Shown: positions 24,421 through 33,525, counted from the first letter of the stretch. The stretch is DNA of 56,436 nucleotides from Sphingopyxis sp. H115 (GCF_001468465.1 NZ_LNSA01000029.1:1-56436), one strand, 5' to 3'. Numbers and translations: made by a program. The notes: generated by a model from the sequence alone, not told the origin.

Positions 24421-27400
24421 TCATTCTGCGGCGAGCAATTCCTCGGCGCCGCCGAGATCGACCGAGACGAGGCGGCTGACGCCCCGCTCGATCATGGTCA
24501 CCCCGAACAGGCGATGCATGCGGGCCATCGTCACCGCATTGTGCGTGACGATCAGATAGCGGGTGTTGGTTTCGCGGCTCATCCGGTCGAGCAGGTCGCA
24601 GAAGCGCTCGATATTCGCGTCGTCGAGCGGCGCGTCGACCTCGTCGAGCACGCAGATCGGCGCCGGGTTGGTGAGAAACAGGCCGAAGATCAGCGCGACG
24701 GCGGTCAGCGCCTGTTCGCCGCCCGAGAGCAGAGTGAGCGTGCCGAGCCGCTTGCCCGGCGGCTGCGCCATGATTTCGAGTCCGGCCTCGAGCGGATCGT
24801 CCGAATCGACGAGTTCGAGATGCGCCTGCCCGCCGTTGAACAGCGTCGTGAAGAGCCGCTGGAAATGGCCGTTCACCGCCTCGAACGCCGCGAGCAGCCG
24901 CGCGCGCCCCTCGCGGTTGAGGCTGCCGATCGAACCGCGGAGGCGGTTCACCGCCTGCGTCAGCTCCTCGATCTCGGCGGCGCTCTTCTCGCGTTCGCTG
25001 TCGAGTTCGACGAGTTCGTCGGCGGCGACGAGATTGACCGGGCCCAATCGCTCGCGATCGGCGATCAGCCGGTCGTGCTGCGCCGATTCGGCGTTGGCGT
25101 CGCCGACGCTCGCACTTTCGAAACCGGCCTTTTGCGGGAGGAGCGGCGGCGGACATTCGAAGCGCTCGCCCGATAGGCGCCCCATCTCGATGCGGCGAAG
25201 TTCGGCGTTTTCGGAGCGCGCGACCGCGCCGGCGCGCGTTTCACGCGCGCCGGCGACGCGTTCGCGGATCGCGTTCAATGCGGTTTCGGCTTCGCGGAGA
25301 GCGGCCTCGGCGGAGCGCTCCTGCGCTTCGGCCGCAGCGACTTTTTCGCGCAGCGCCGCCTGCTGCGCCTCGGCGGCGCTGCGTTGCGCGGCCAGATTTT
25401 CGGGCACGTTGGCAAGCTTGGCGGCCTCGACCGCCAGCGTCTCGGCGCGCTTGTCCATCTCGGTCACGCGGCGCGCGGCTTCGCCAGCGCGCGCTTTCCA
25501 GCTCTTGATTTCGGCGCTCACCACCGCCTGCCGTTCGCTTAGGGCAGCGAGCGTGCGTTCGTGCGCGGCAAGGGCGTCACGCGCCGTGCCGGCGTCGGCG
25601 CGCGCGCGTTCGGCCGCCTGTTCCTCGGCGTCGAGCGCGGCCCGCGCGATGCTGTCGTCGGGAAGCGCGGCGAGAGCGGCCTGCTGCACCGCCAGCGCGT
25701 CGGCGGCCTCCTTCGCGGCTTCGGCGATTTCGGCGAGGCGGCGGTCAAACAGGGCGGCCGCGTCGCTGTGACGATCGAGCGCAGCTTGCGCCTGGTCGGC
25801 AGCGCGCAACGCGCTGCGTCGCGCTTCGTCAGCCGCGGCGAGTGCCCTGCGCGCCGTGGCAGCGGCTTCGGTCAACGCGGCGGCTTTAGCGGCCGCGGCT
25901 TCGCGGCGGTCGCGCAGTTCCTGCACGCCGAGTTCGATCTGCGGCCGCTGCGCCGCGAGCGCCTCGAGGCGGTTCTGGCGTTTCAGCCGCTCGGTCGCGG
26001 TCGCGCCGTCGCCGCGCGTAACGAAGCCGTCCCAGCGGCGCATCATGCCTTCGAGCGTAACGAGGCGCTGGCCGACCGCAAGCGGCTGCCCCTTATCGGC
26101 CTCGGCAACAGCGACCTGCGCGAGACGGCGCGCGAGCGCGTCGGGTGCCTGGACGAACGAGTCGAGCGCTTTGGTATCCGCCGGAAGCGCAGGGTCGGCT
26201 TTTGCTTTGTCGGCGCCGCCCCAACTGCGTGGGGCATCCCTGCTGGTGCCGGCGTCGAGGTCGTCGCCGAGCGCTGCGGCGAGCGCGGCTTCATAACCCG
26301 GCGCAACCCGCAGCTTGTCGAGGATGCGGCCCTCGTCGCTGCGCGCGGCGGCAAGCGCGCGTTCGAGCGTCGTCGTCTCCCCATCGAGCGCGGCGAGCGC
26401 GGCACGCGCCTCGGCCAGCCCCGCCTCGACGCTTGCAAGGTCGGCAGCGGTTGCTTCGCGGTCGGCCTCGGCTTCGTGCAGCGCGGCTTCGGCGGCGGAG
26501 ATTGCGTTTTCGGCCGCGTCCGCGGCTTTTACGCTATCGGCGTGCTTCGCTGCGAGCGCGGCGCTGTCGCCGAGCGCGGCCAGATCGGCGTCGACGCGCG
26601 TCTTGTCGTTCGCCACGCGGCGCACCGCGGCTTCGGCGCTTTCCACCGCCGATACGGCGATGCGCCGGTCGGCCGCCTCGCTTGCCGCCTTTGCGCGCGC
26701 CTGCGCAAGCGCGACTTCGGCGTCGCGAAGGCGGGCCTGCGCGACCAGGCTGGCGTCTGCAAGCGCGGTCTTGCCTGCGTCGTGTCCGGCGATGTCCTGC
26801 GCGAGCTTTTTGGTTTCGGCGTCGAGCGCGGTCAGCGCGGCATGGGCTTCGCGCGCGAGTTCGCCTTCGTGCGCACGGTCGTCGGCGATGCGCCGCTGCT
26901 GCGCCGCCAGATCCTCGAGCCGCTGGAGCGCGGCGCGCTCTTCGCCCTGCAATCTCACCTGGGTTGCAGTCGCCTCGGCGAGCGCATCGCGCTGCGCCTG
27001 CGCATCGCTGCGCGCCGCGGCAACGCGGGTGGCGACCTCGACCTGAGCTTTCGTCACGGTTTCGAGCTCGTCCTGTGCGGTCTTGACCGCCGCCTCAGCC
27101 GCGTCGGCGTCGCGGCGCGCCTGGTCGGCGGCGGCGGCGGCATCGCGCCAGCGCGCATAGATCAGCCGCCCCTCGGCAATGCGAATATCATCGGAGAGTT
27201 TCTTGTATTTCTCCGCCGCCCGCGCCTGCCGGCGTAGCGCATTGGCGCGAACTTCCATGTCGGCGACGATTTCGGAAAGGCGCGTCAGATTGGTTTCGGT
27301 CGCGCGCAGTTTCTGCTCGGCATCCTTGCGGCGGACGTGGAGCCCGGCGATGCCGGCCGCTTCCTCGAGCATTGCGCGGCGGTCGGTCGGCTTGGCGGCG

Positions 27401-27864
27401 ATGACGTTCGCGATCTTACCCTGGCTGACGAGTGCGGGGCTGTGCGCGCCGGTGGCGGCGTCGGCGAAGATCAGCGCGACGTCCTTCGCGCGCACGTCGC
27501 GGCCGTTGGCGCGATAGGCGCTGCCCGCGCCGCGCTCGATCCGCCGGATGACCTCGAGATCGTCGCCGTCGTTCGAATCGGACAGGCCGGCGACGAGCGC
27601 GCCTTCGGTGTCGCAGTGGAGCGCGACCTCGGCGAAGTCGCGCGCCGGGCGCGTCGAGGTGCCGGCGAAGATGACATCCTCCATCCCGCCGCCGCGCATC
27701 GATTTGGGGCTGGATTCGCCCATCACCCAGCGGATCGCTTCGAGCAGGTTCGACTTGCCGCAGCCATTGGGCCCGACGACGCCGGTCAGCCCGGGCTCGA
27801 TGCGCAGTTCAGTGGGTTCGACGAAGCTTTTGAAACCGGTCAGGCGCAGCCGCTTTATCTGCAC
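24421..27864 (-). CDS. smc: Chromosome segregation protein SMC
   Basis: A 1147-residue SMC ATPase, the core of the condensin that organises and segregates the chromosome with ScpA and ScpB. The N-terminal ATPase half carries Walker A GPNGCGKS (31-38) and Q-loop region RGGGMEDVIF. Two Ala/Glu/Arg-rich coiled-coil arms flank a hinge at about 515-625 (VTLEGMMRRWDGFVTRG). The C-terminal half has the ABC signature LSGGEQ (1046-1051), Walker B VLDEVD (1072-1077) and the switch VTHN (1106-1109). Length is normal for alphaproteobacteria. It lies downstream of two DsbA-like genes on the same strand but is separated from them by 255 bases holding a palindromic repeat, so it may have its own promoter. 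Confidence 0.95.
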   Translation of the reverse strand: MQIKRLRLTGFKSFVEPTELRIEPGLTGVVGPNGCGKSNLLEAIRWVMGESSPKSMRGGGMEDVIFAGTSTRPARDFAEVALHCDTEGALVAGLSDSNDGDDLEVIRRIERGAGSAYRANGRDVRAKDVALIFADAATGAHSPALVSQGKIANVIAAKPTDRRAMLEEAAGIAGLHVRRKDAEQKLRATETNLTRLSEIVADMEVRANALRRQARAAEKYKKLSDDIRIAEGRLIYARWRDAAAAADQARRDADAAEAAVKTAQDELETVTKAQVEVATRVAAARSDAQAQRDALAEATATQVRLQGEERAALQRLEDLAAQQRRIADDRAHEGELAREAHAALTALDAETKKLAQDIAGHDAGKTALADASLVAQARLRDAEVALAQARAKAASEAADRRIAVSAVESAEAAVRRVANDKTRVDADLAALGDSAALAAKHADSVKAADAAENAISAAEAALHEAEADREATAADLASVEAGLAEARAALAALDGETTTLERALAAARSDEGRILDKLRVAPGYEAALAAALGDDLDAGTSRDAPRSWGGADKAKADPALPADTKALDSFVQAPDALARRLAQVAVAEADKGQPLAVGQRLVTLEGMMRRWDGFVTRGDGATATERLKRQNRLEALAAQRPQIELGVQELRDRREAAAAKAAALTEAAATARRALAAADEARRSALRAADQAQAALDRHSDAAALFDRRLAEIAEAAKEAADALAVQQAALAALPDDSIARAALDAEEQAAERARADAGTARDALAAHERTLAALSERQAVVSAEIKSWKARAGEAARRVTEMDKRAETLAVEAAKLANVPENLAAQRSAAEAQQAALREKVAAAEAQERSAEAALREAETALNAIRERVAGARETRAGAVARSENAELRRIEMGRLSGERFECPPPLLPQKAGFESASVGDANAESAQHDRLIADRERLGPVNLVAADELVELDSEREKSAAEIEELTQAVNRLRGSIGSLNREGRARLLAAFEAVNGHFQRLFTTLFNGGQAHLELVDSDDPLEAGLEIMAQPPGKRLGTLTLLSGGEQALTAVALIFGLFLTNPAPICVLDEVDAPLDDANIERFCDLLDRMSRETNTRYLIVTHNAVTMARMHRLFGVTMIERGVSRLVSVDLGGAEELLAAE

Positions 27865-28119
27865 GGGATAGGCCCGTGCAGCTTAACGAATCGGAGCTGG
27901 TGCAACCTTGTCGTCACATATCCCCCATGAACCCGTCATGCCGCGTGGTCGGGGGAGTCGCAAGGGGGTCAAATCCTCCCTGCGCCGAAGGCGTGGGGAG
28001 GTGGCAGTCTTGCAGGGACTGACGGAGGGGCTGGCAGCGCGACGTTGCCGCCCCTCCACCATTCGCTTCGCAAACGGTCCCCCTCCCCACGGCTGCGCCG
28101 CAGGGAGGATCGATTTGAA
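27865..28119. other. Intergenic region between smc and the DsbA-like lipoprotein gene
   Basis: A 255-base gap that should contain the smc promoter. More than half is the nested palindromic element at 27974-28109. Frames of about 100 codons on both strands here come from that element and have no family resemblance. Confidence 0.6.
27974..28109. repeat. Nested palindromic element (REP/MITE-like)
   Basis: A 136-base element. The outer arms (27974-28002 and 28081-28109) are reverse complements over about 29 bases with about three or four mismatches, both containing the core TCCTCCCTGCG. Inside, GGAGGGGC (28024-28031) and GCCCCTCC (28050-28057) form a second perfect inverted repeat. Similar short GC-rich elements are common between sphingomonad genes. 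There is no transposase inside and target duplications are not evident. The transcript would fold into a large hairpin between the dsbA-like gene and smc. Confidence 0.7.
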
Positions 28120-28860
28120 TCAGCGCGCGCCCATCGTGCGCAGGCGGTCGCGCAGCGGGCCCCAGCCGTTGATGCCTTCGGCAACCTGGCCGTTGATGAC
28201 GAACGACGGTGTGCTGTTGATCTGATGTTGCTCGACCGCGTTGTTGGTGCCCTTCTCGACCGCCTCGACATTTTCGACCTTGCTGAGGCACGCCTGGATC
28301 GTCGCGGCGGGGACGCCGCGCTGCTGGTAGAATTGGTCGATGCCCCAGCCCTTGGCGAGCGCGACGAAACGCTGCGCGGGCGGCAGCTTCATCGCTTCCT
28401 CGATCCCCGGCTGCGGCTTCGACGCGCCGGCGATGAAGGCTTCATGCTCGAGGAAGGTCGCGTCGGCGAGCGGGAAGAAGCGATCGGGGCCGGTGCATTT
28501 GACGATGGCGCCCGAGATGGCGTCGACCGGGTGGAGCATGAACGGCGTCAGCTTGTACGACACGCGGCCGGTGTCGACGAAGTCGCGCTTCAGTTCCTCG
28601 TGCGAATCCTGGGCGAACTTCGCGCAATGGCCGCAGGTGAAGGCGCCATATTCTTCGAGTTTGATCGGTGCGTCGGGGTTGCCCATCACGACGCCATCGC
28701 CGTCGACGCGCACGACCTGCGACCAGCTCTTGCCGGCGGGCGGCGCGACCTTGGCGACGACGTCCTGTTCCTTGGAGGGGTCGGTCGCGCCGTCGCCGCA
28801 ACCGGCGAGGGCGAGGGCGCCGAGCGAGGACAACAGGGCGATACGAAGCGATGCGTTCAT
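28120..28860 (-). CDS. DsbA-family thiol-disulfide lipoprotein
   Basis: A 246-residue thioredoxin-fold protein with a lipoprotein signal (LALAGC, Cys at about residue 21), so it is probably membrane-tethered in the periplasm. The active site is CGHC (FTCGHCAKF, about residue 76) and the cis-Pro loop is STPSFVING near the C-terminus, as in DsbA/DsbC-like oxidoreductases. The start at 28860 is supported by GGAGAAAG upstream and the lipobox. It follows a second DsbA-like gene by 37 bases. It likely oxidises or reshuffles disulfides in exported proteins; the exact direction cannot be told. Confidence 0.88.
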   Translation of the reverse strand: MNASLRIALLSSLGALALAGCGDGATDPSKEQDVVAKVAPPAGKSWSQVVRVDGDGVVMGNPDAPIKLEEYGAFTCGHCAKFAQDSHEELKRDFVDTGRVSYKLTPFMLHPVDAISGAIVKCTGPDRFFPLADATFLEHEAFIAGASKPQPGIEEAMKLPPAQRFVALAKGWGIDQFYQQRGVPAATIQACLSKVENVEAVEKGTNNAVEQHQINSTPSFVINGQVAEGINGWGPLRDRLRTMGAR

Positions 28861-28897
28861 CTTTTTCTTTCTCCACGGAAACGGGAATGCGGGGCTT

Positions 28898-29611
28898 TTA
28901 CGAGGCCTTGAGCGCAAGGTCGAGTTTCGATTTGAGCGCGGGCCAGGCGGTGACGCCGGCATTGCGGCCATTGACGAAAAAGCTCGGCGTGCCTTCGACG
29001 CGGTCGGCGTTGAGGCCGATGTTGGTCATGCCGGTGAGTTCGGCCTGCGCGACCTCGCTGTCGAGCGCGGCGTCGAGTTGCGCCTGCGTATAGCCGCGGC
29101 CGCGCATCAGTGCGGCGAGGCCGGTGGCGGTGGCGATCTTGCGCGCGCGCTCGGCCGTGCTGCCTTCGAGCCAGCTCTTCTTTTGCGCCTCGCTCGCTTT
29201 CTGGACCTTGTCCATGATGGCGGGGAAGGCGGCAAAGATCGCCTGGTGATTACCCGCGAAGCCCTTGGCGCCGCCAGCGCGCGCGAGCAGCGCGGCGACC
29301 ATGTCGACGGGATCGCGAACGAGGTTGCGATATTCGAACAGGATCAGCCCGCGGTCGATGTAGCCGGTCTTGAGCGGCAGCGAGCCCGCCTTGGCGAAAT
29401 CGGCGCAGACATGGCAGGTGTAGCTGAAATATTCGACGAGCTTCACCTTTGCCGCCGGGTTGCCGACGAGGAAGGCGCCGATCGGGCTAGTCGTGACGGT
29501 CGCCGACCAGGCAGGTCTGGCCGGGGTCGCGGCGAGCAAGGTCAGCGCGGCGCCCGAAATCGCGAGGACGGCGGCGCGGCGATCGAGGAGCGGATCGTCA
29601 AAAGCGGACAT
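28898..29611 (-). CDS. DsbA-family thiol-disulfide protein, periplasmic
   Basis: A 237-residue thioredoxin-fold protein with a signal sequence in the first 36 residues (DRRAAVLAISGAALTLLAAT, then AWSA). The active site is CHVC (YTCHVCADF, about residue 66) and the cis-Pro loop is GTPSFFVNGR. The CxxC differs from the CGHC of the neighbouring paralogue, so the two probably differ in redox potential or partner. It starts 10 bases after the DUF721 gene stop and precedes the lipoprotein paralogue by 37 bases, so one transcript is expected. Confidence 0.87.
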   Translation of the reverse strand: MSAFDDPLLDRRAAVLAISGAALTLLAATPARPAWSATVTTSPIGAFLVGNPAAKVKLVEYFSYTCHVCADFAKAGSLPLKTGYIDRGLILFEYRNLVRDPVDMVAALLARAGGAKGFAGNHQAIFAAFPAIMDKVQKASEAQKKSWLEGSTAERARKIATATGLAALMRGRGYTQAQLDAALDSEVAQAELTGMTNIGLNADRVEGTPSFFVNGRNAGVTAWPALKSKLDLALKAS

Positions 29612-29621
29612 GATATGGACC

Positions 29622-30230
29622 CTATCTGATACGGGGCAGCTTGGGCGGCGTCGCGAGCCCCGCTGCCATGCGTTCGAGCACAGTGCGAAGTTCCGGGTCG
29701 CCGATGTCGCGCAAACTGTCCCCCAGTTCGGCGGGTACGGGTTTCAGCATTGCCGGCGGCTGAACGGGCGCGGCGGGCGTAACCTGGCCGTGCGTCATGC
29801 GGACCTGCGCGACGGCGGCATAGCCGAAGAAGCGGTTGACCGAAGCGACGATGTCAGGGGCGACATGTTGCAGCATCGGCGCGTGCGCGCCGCTGATCGT
29901 CAGGTGCAGCGTTCCGCCCGCCTTTTGTCCGGCGGGAAAGCGGATCATCGCTGGCTGCGTGACGTCGGCGAGCCGGTCGCCGACGATCTCGCGCCAGCGG
30001 CTGACTACCGACGCCTGGATGAAGCCGAATTTGCGGAACGCGGCGCGGCCGATTTCGGGAACGAGGTCGGATATCATGCGCGCTTCGCCGCCGCGCGGGC
30101 GCTCATAGGCGCGCACCGGCGCCTTCGCGGCCTTGGCGCCGGTCTTGGCCCCAGTCTTGGCCCCAGTCTTGGCCGTTGCCTTTTTGGCCGGCCGATCCTC
30201 GCCTGCGTCTTTCGTCATGGCGGGTGCCAT
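29622..30230 (-). CDS. DUF721/DciA-like protein
   Basis: A 202-residue protein with the DUF721 (DciA) domain at about 50-150: a helical start (DLVPEIGRAAFRKFGFIQASVVSRWREIVG) then beta strands (GGTLHLTISGAHAPMLQHVAPDIVASVNRFFGY). DciA proteins load or assist the replicative helicase DnaB in bacteria without DnaC. The N-terminus is Lys/Ala-rich and contains three in-frame four-residue units (KTGA) encoded by a 12-base tandem repeat at 30135-30170. ATG 30230 or ATG 30218 may be the start; neither has a ribosome-binding site. It diverges from mutY, whose GTG is only 14 bases away. Confidence 0.82.
   Translation of the reverse strand: MAPAMTKDAGEDRPAKKATAKTGAKTGAKTGAKAAKAPVRAYERPRGGEARMISDLVPEIGRAAFRKFGFIQASVVSRWREIVGDRLADVTQPAMIRFPAGQKAGGTLHLTISGAHAPMLQHVAPDIVASVNRFFGYAAVAQVRMTHGQVTPAAPVQPPAMLKPVPAELGDSLRDIGDPELRTVLERMAAGLATPPKLPRIR
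30135..30170. repeat. Three 12-base tandem units inside the dciA-like gene
   Basis: Two exact copies of GGCCCCAGTCTT (30147-30158 and 30159-30170) follow a diverged copy (GGCGCCGGTCTT, 30135-30146). Read on the minus strand each unit encodes four residues of the KTGA repeat, so changes in copy number keep the frame. Confidence 0.85.
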
Positions 30231-30244
30231 GCCATAGGCGAGGG

Positions 30245-31309
30245 GTGAGCGTCCAGACTTCGAGCATCGCAGCGACCATCGCCGACGCCTTCGCGGACCG
30301 GCTCCTCGCCTGGTACGACCGCGCCGCGCGCGACCTGCCCTGGCGGATCGCGCCCAACAGCGACGAACTCCCCGATCCTTATCGTATCTGGCTTGCCGAG
30401 GTGATGCTTCAACAGACGACCGTCGCGGCGGTCGCGGGCTATTTTGCCCGTTTTACCGGGCGATGGCCGACCGTCGTTGACCTTGCCGCGGCTGAAGATG
30501 CCGACGTCATGGCGGCGTGGGCGGGGCTTGGTTATTATGCCCGCGCGCGCAACCTGCTTGCCTGCGCGCGCGCCGTCGTTGCCCATCATGGCGGGCATTT
30601 CCCCGACAGCGAAGCCGCGCTGCGGGCGCTGCCGGGCATCGGCGACTATACGGCGGCGTCGGTCGCTGCGATCGCATTCGGGCAGCCCGCGGTGGTGGTC
30701 GATGCGAATATAGAGCGCGTGATTGCCCGTCATCGGTGGATCGAAACGCCGTTGCCGATGGCAAAGCGCGATATACGGGCCGCGCTGGCGCCGCTCGTCC
30801 CGACGGAGCGACCGGGTGACTTTGCGCAGGCGCTGATGGATCTTGGCGCCACCGTCTGTACGCCGCGCGGACCTGCCTGTGCGATCTGCCCGGTGATGGC
30901 CGACTGTCGCGCGCGGGGGCGGCCCGACATCGAGCGCCTGCCGGTCAAGCCGCCGAAAAAGGCGAAGCCGCATCGCTATGGGCTGGCGCACTGGATCGAA
31001 GCCGACGGCAAGATATGGCTGGTCAAGCGTCCCGCGAAGGGCATGCTCGGCGGCATGCGTGCGCTACCCGGCGGCGACTGGACCGACGTGCGGCCGGCCG
31101 AGTCGGGAATCGTCAGCGTCGATCATGGTTTTACCCATTTCGACCTGACGCTGGCATTGGTGCGGCGCGAAGCCCCCACCGAGGGGGCCTCGGAAGCCCC
31201 GGATGCCGCAACGGAAGGTGGCTGGTGGCCGATCGCGGGCCTTGACGCGGCCGGGCTGCCAACGCTCTATCGCAAACTGACCGACAAGATGCTGGAGAGA
31301 GACGCATGA
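30245..31309 (+). CDS. mutY: A/G-specific adenine DNA glycosylase
   Basis: A 354-residue base-excision repair enzyme that removes adenine mispaired with 8-oxoguanine. It has the N-terminal helices with WLAEVMLQQTTV, the HhH-GPD motif LPGIGDYTAASVAAIAFG followed by the catalytic Asp in VVVDANIERV, the iron-sulfur cluster Cys pattern C-x6-C-x2-C-x5-C (CTPRGPACAICPVMADC), and a C-terminal NUDIX-like 8-oxoG recognition domain (about 230-350). The start is GTG 30245, just outside the divergent dciA-like gene. Its stop overlaps the next gene by 4 bases (ATGA). Confidence 0.93.
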   Translation: MSVQTSSIAATIADAFADRLLAWYDRAARDLPWRIAPNSDELPDPYRIWLAEVMLQQTTVAAVAGYFARFTGRWPTVVDLAAAEDADVMAAWAGLGYYARARNLLACARAVVAHHGGHFPDSEAALRALPGIGDYTAASVAAIAFGQPAVVVDANIERVIARHRWIETPLPMAKRDIRAALAPLVPTERPGDFAQALMDLGATVCTPRGPACAICPVMADCRARGRPDIERLPVKPPKKAKPHRYGLAHWIEADGKIWLVKRPAKGMLGGMRALPGGDWTDVRPAESGIVSVDHGFTHFDLTLALVRREAPTEGASEAPDAATEGGWWPIAGLDAAGLPTLYRKLTDKMLERDA

Positions 31310-32592
31310 ACATGATGGTGTCGCGCCGCGCGCTGATGGGTGGAATGGCGCTGGCGGGTGCGGGTGCGTTGCTGCCGCGCGCGGCGCTGGCATGGAAAGT
31401 CGACGGCGCGGCGCTCTATCCCGCGACCAACGCCTTCATCAAGGGCTTCGTCGATCGCCGCGAACTGGCGGGCACGCTCGCCGCGATCGGCAAGGGGCAG
31501 GAGGGGGCTGTCTTTTTCGGCGCGGGCGTCCAGTCGATCGGCGATGCGGTGCCGGTCGGACCCGACACGCTGTGGCGCCTCTATTCGATGACCAAGCCGG
31601 TAACCGGCATCGCTGCGATGCTGCTGGTCGAAGACGGCAAGATGGCGCTTGACCAGCCGATCGCCGATTTCCTGCCCGCCTTTGCGAATATGACGGTACA
31701 GAATGTCCCCGATGGCTCGATCACCGATGTTCGCCCGGCCAAGGGGCCTATCACGGTGCGGCAGCTGCTCACCCATACGGCGGGTCTCGGCTATGGCATT
31801 ATGCAGAAGGGCCCGATCAAAAAAGCCTATGACGATGCGGGCATCTTTGGCGGGCAGGTCAGCCGCCTGCCGATCCCGGGGTTGCCGACGACGAAACCCG
31901 CGCCCAGCCTGGCCGAATTTGCCGACCGGCTGGCGAAGCTGCCGCTCGTTTACGAACCCGGAACGCGCTGGAGCTATTCGGTCAGCCTCGACCTGACCGG
32001 GCGGTTGATCGAAGTCGTGTCGGGCCAGGCGTTCGACGCATTCCTGAAGGCGCGCATCTTCGACCCGCTGGGAATGGCGAGCACGGGTTTTCGCGTCGCC
32101 GAGCGCGATGTCGGGCGGTTCACGACCAATTATGCGCCGATGGGCGGTGCGCTGTTGCCGGTCGATCCGGCGACCAGCTCAATCTATCTCGACCCGCCGC
32201 CGATCCCCTATGGCGGCGGCGGGCTGGTTTCGAGCGCACGCGATTATGACCGCTTCCTTGCGATGCTGCTGGGTGAAGGCATCACCGGCGGTGTGCGCGT
32301 GATGAACCCGGAAACCGCGCGGCTCGCGATGTCGAACCTGATCGCCGACAGCGTCGATCGCAAGGGGACCTTCATCGACGGGCAGGGCTTTGGCGCTGGC
32401 GGGCGCGTGTCGCTGCCGACCTCGCCGGGCGGCGAGGGGGTTTTCGGCTGGGCCGGCGCGGCGGGGACGATCGGTTTCGTTCACCGTAAGCTCGGCTATC
32501 GCGCGGCCGGCTACACGCAGATCATGCCGTCCGACGCCGTGCCTTTCCAGTCGAAGTTCGGCGAGACTTTCTTCGAGGATGTGATGGTCTGA
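31306..32592 (+). CDS. Serine hydrolase of the beta-lactamase/esterase fold
   Basis: A 428-residue exported protein of the class C beta-lactamase/penicillin-binding fold. The signal has a Tat-like SRRALMGG start and ends near AALAW. The nucleophile motif SMTK (about residue 91), LLTHTAGLGYG and the second-site Tyr in WSYSVSLD (about 223) are present. Members include EstB-type esterases and peptidases, so antibiotic resistance should not be assumed. It overlaps the mutY stop by 4 bases and its own TGA shares one base with the nudC start. The three genes are thus one tightly packed plus-strand unit, although functionally mixed. Confidence 0.87.
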   Translation: MNMMVSRRALMGGMALAGAGALLPRAALAWKVDGAALYPATNAFIKGFVDRRELAGTLAAIGKGQEGAVFFGAGVQSIGDAVPVGPDTLWRLYSMTKPVTGIAAMLLVEDGKMALDQPIADFLPAFANMTVQNVPDGSITDVRPAKGPITVRQLLTHTAGLGYGIMQKGPIKKAYDDAGIFGGQVSRLPIPGLPTTKPAPSLAEFADRLAKLPLVYEPGTRWSYSVSLDLTGRLIEVVSGQAFDAFLKARIFDPLGMASTGFRVAERDVGRFTTNYAPMGGALLPVDPATSSIYLDPPPIPYGGGGLVSSARDYDRFLAMLLGEGITGGVRVMNPETARLAMSNLIADSVDRKGTFIDGQGFGAGGRVSLPTSPGGEGVFGWAGAAGTIGFVHRKLGYRAAGYTQIMPSDAVPFQSKFGETFFEDVMV

Positions 32593-33464
32593 TGTCGCTC
32601 CCGCTCGGTTTTACCGGCGCGCGGCTCGACCGCGCCGACCAATTGCGCACGAATGCAGAGGCCCTCGCCGCCGCGGTTGCCGATCCACGCGCGCGTTGCC
32701 TCGCGCTCGACGGGATCGACTTCGTGCCGGGCGAGAGCGGCGGGCTGCGCTGGGACCCGATCGATCCCGCTGATCAGCGTGCGCCGATGCTGCTTGGCAT
32801 CGACGAGGCGGGGGTTCCGCATTTTGTGCGCGAAGCGCCCGCGGGAGTGCGCATCGATGCGCGTTCGCGCACGGTGATGCGATTGCTGCCGCTGCTCGCG
32901 AGCGAGGAGGCGGCGCTCTATGGCGGCGCGCGCAGCTTGGTCGACTGGCACGCGCGGCACCGTTTCTGCGCGGTGTGCGGCGCGCCGACCGATTTGTTCC
33001 GCGGCGGCTGGGGACGCAAATGCGGCGCGTGCGGCGCCGAACATTTCCCGCGCGTCGACCCTGTCGTCATCATGCTTGCCGAATGCGAGGGCCGCGTCCT
33101 CGTCGGACGGCAGGGCGGCTTTCCGCCGGGCTTCTTTTCGGCGCTTGCGGGGTTCGTCGAACCCGGCGAATCGCTCGAGGAAGCCGTCGCGCGCGAATTG
33201 TGGGAAGAGGCGGGTATCCGCGTATCGGATGTCGCCTATGTTGCGAGCCAGCCTTGGCCCTTCCCGTCGTCGCTGATGATCGGTTGCCGCGCGACCGCCA
33301 AGGATACTGCGCTCACGCTCGACACGACCGAGATCGAGGCGGCGATGTGGGTGGACAAGGCCGAAGTGCGCGCGGCGCTGGCGGGCGATATGGGCGCGCC
33401 GTTCATGGCGCCCCCGTCGTTGGCGATCGCGCGGCATTTGCTGGAGGATTGGGCGGGTTTATAG
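32592..33464 (+). CDS. nudC: NAD(+)/NADH diphosphatase NudC
   Basis: A 290-residue NUDIX hydrolase that cleaves NAD(H), and in some bacteria removes NAD caps from RNA. It has the N-terminal domain, the zinc ribbon with four Cys (CAVCG and CGACG), the full NUDIX box GFVEPGESLEEAVARELWEE, and the NudC-specific SQPWPFPSSLM (SQPWPFPxS). Length and motif order are typical. The start codon overlaps the preceding stop by one base (TGATG). Confidence 0.93.
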   Translation: MSLPLGFTGARLDRADQLRTNAEALAAAVADPRARCLALDGIDFVPGESGGLRWDPIDPADQRAPMLLGIDEAGVPHFVREAPAGVRIDARSRTVMRLLPLLASEEAALYGGARSLVDWHARHRFCAVCGAPTDLFRGGWGRKCGACGAEHFPRVDPVVIMLAECEGRVLVGRQGGFPPGFFSALAGFVEPGESLEEAVARELWEEAGIRVSDVAYVASQPWPFPSSLMIGCRATAKDTALTLDTTEIEAAMWVDKAEVRAALAGDMGAPFMAPPSLAIARHLLEDWAGL

Positions 33465-33525
33465 GGCGAGATCGATGACGGCGTTTAGGGTGGGAAGCGG
33501 ACATGACTTCAACTAATTGCAGTCC

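Noticed and set aside
27908..28291. Open frames of about 100-125 codons on both strands before smc
   Set aside because: They run through the nested palindrome and into the dsbA-like gene, have biased composition and match no family.
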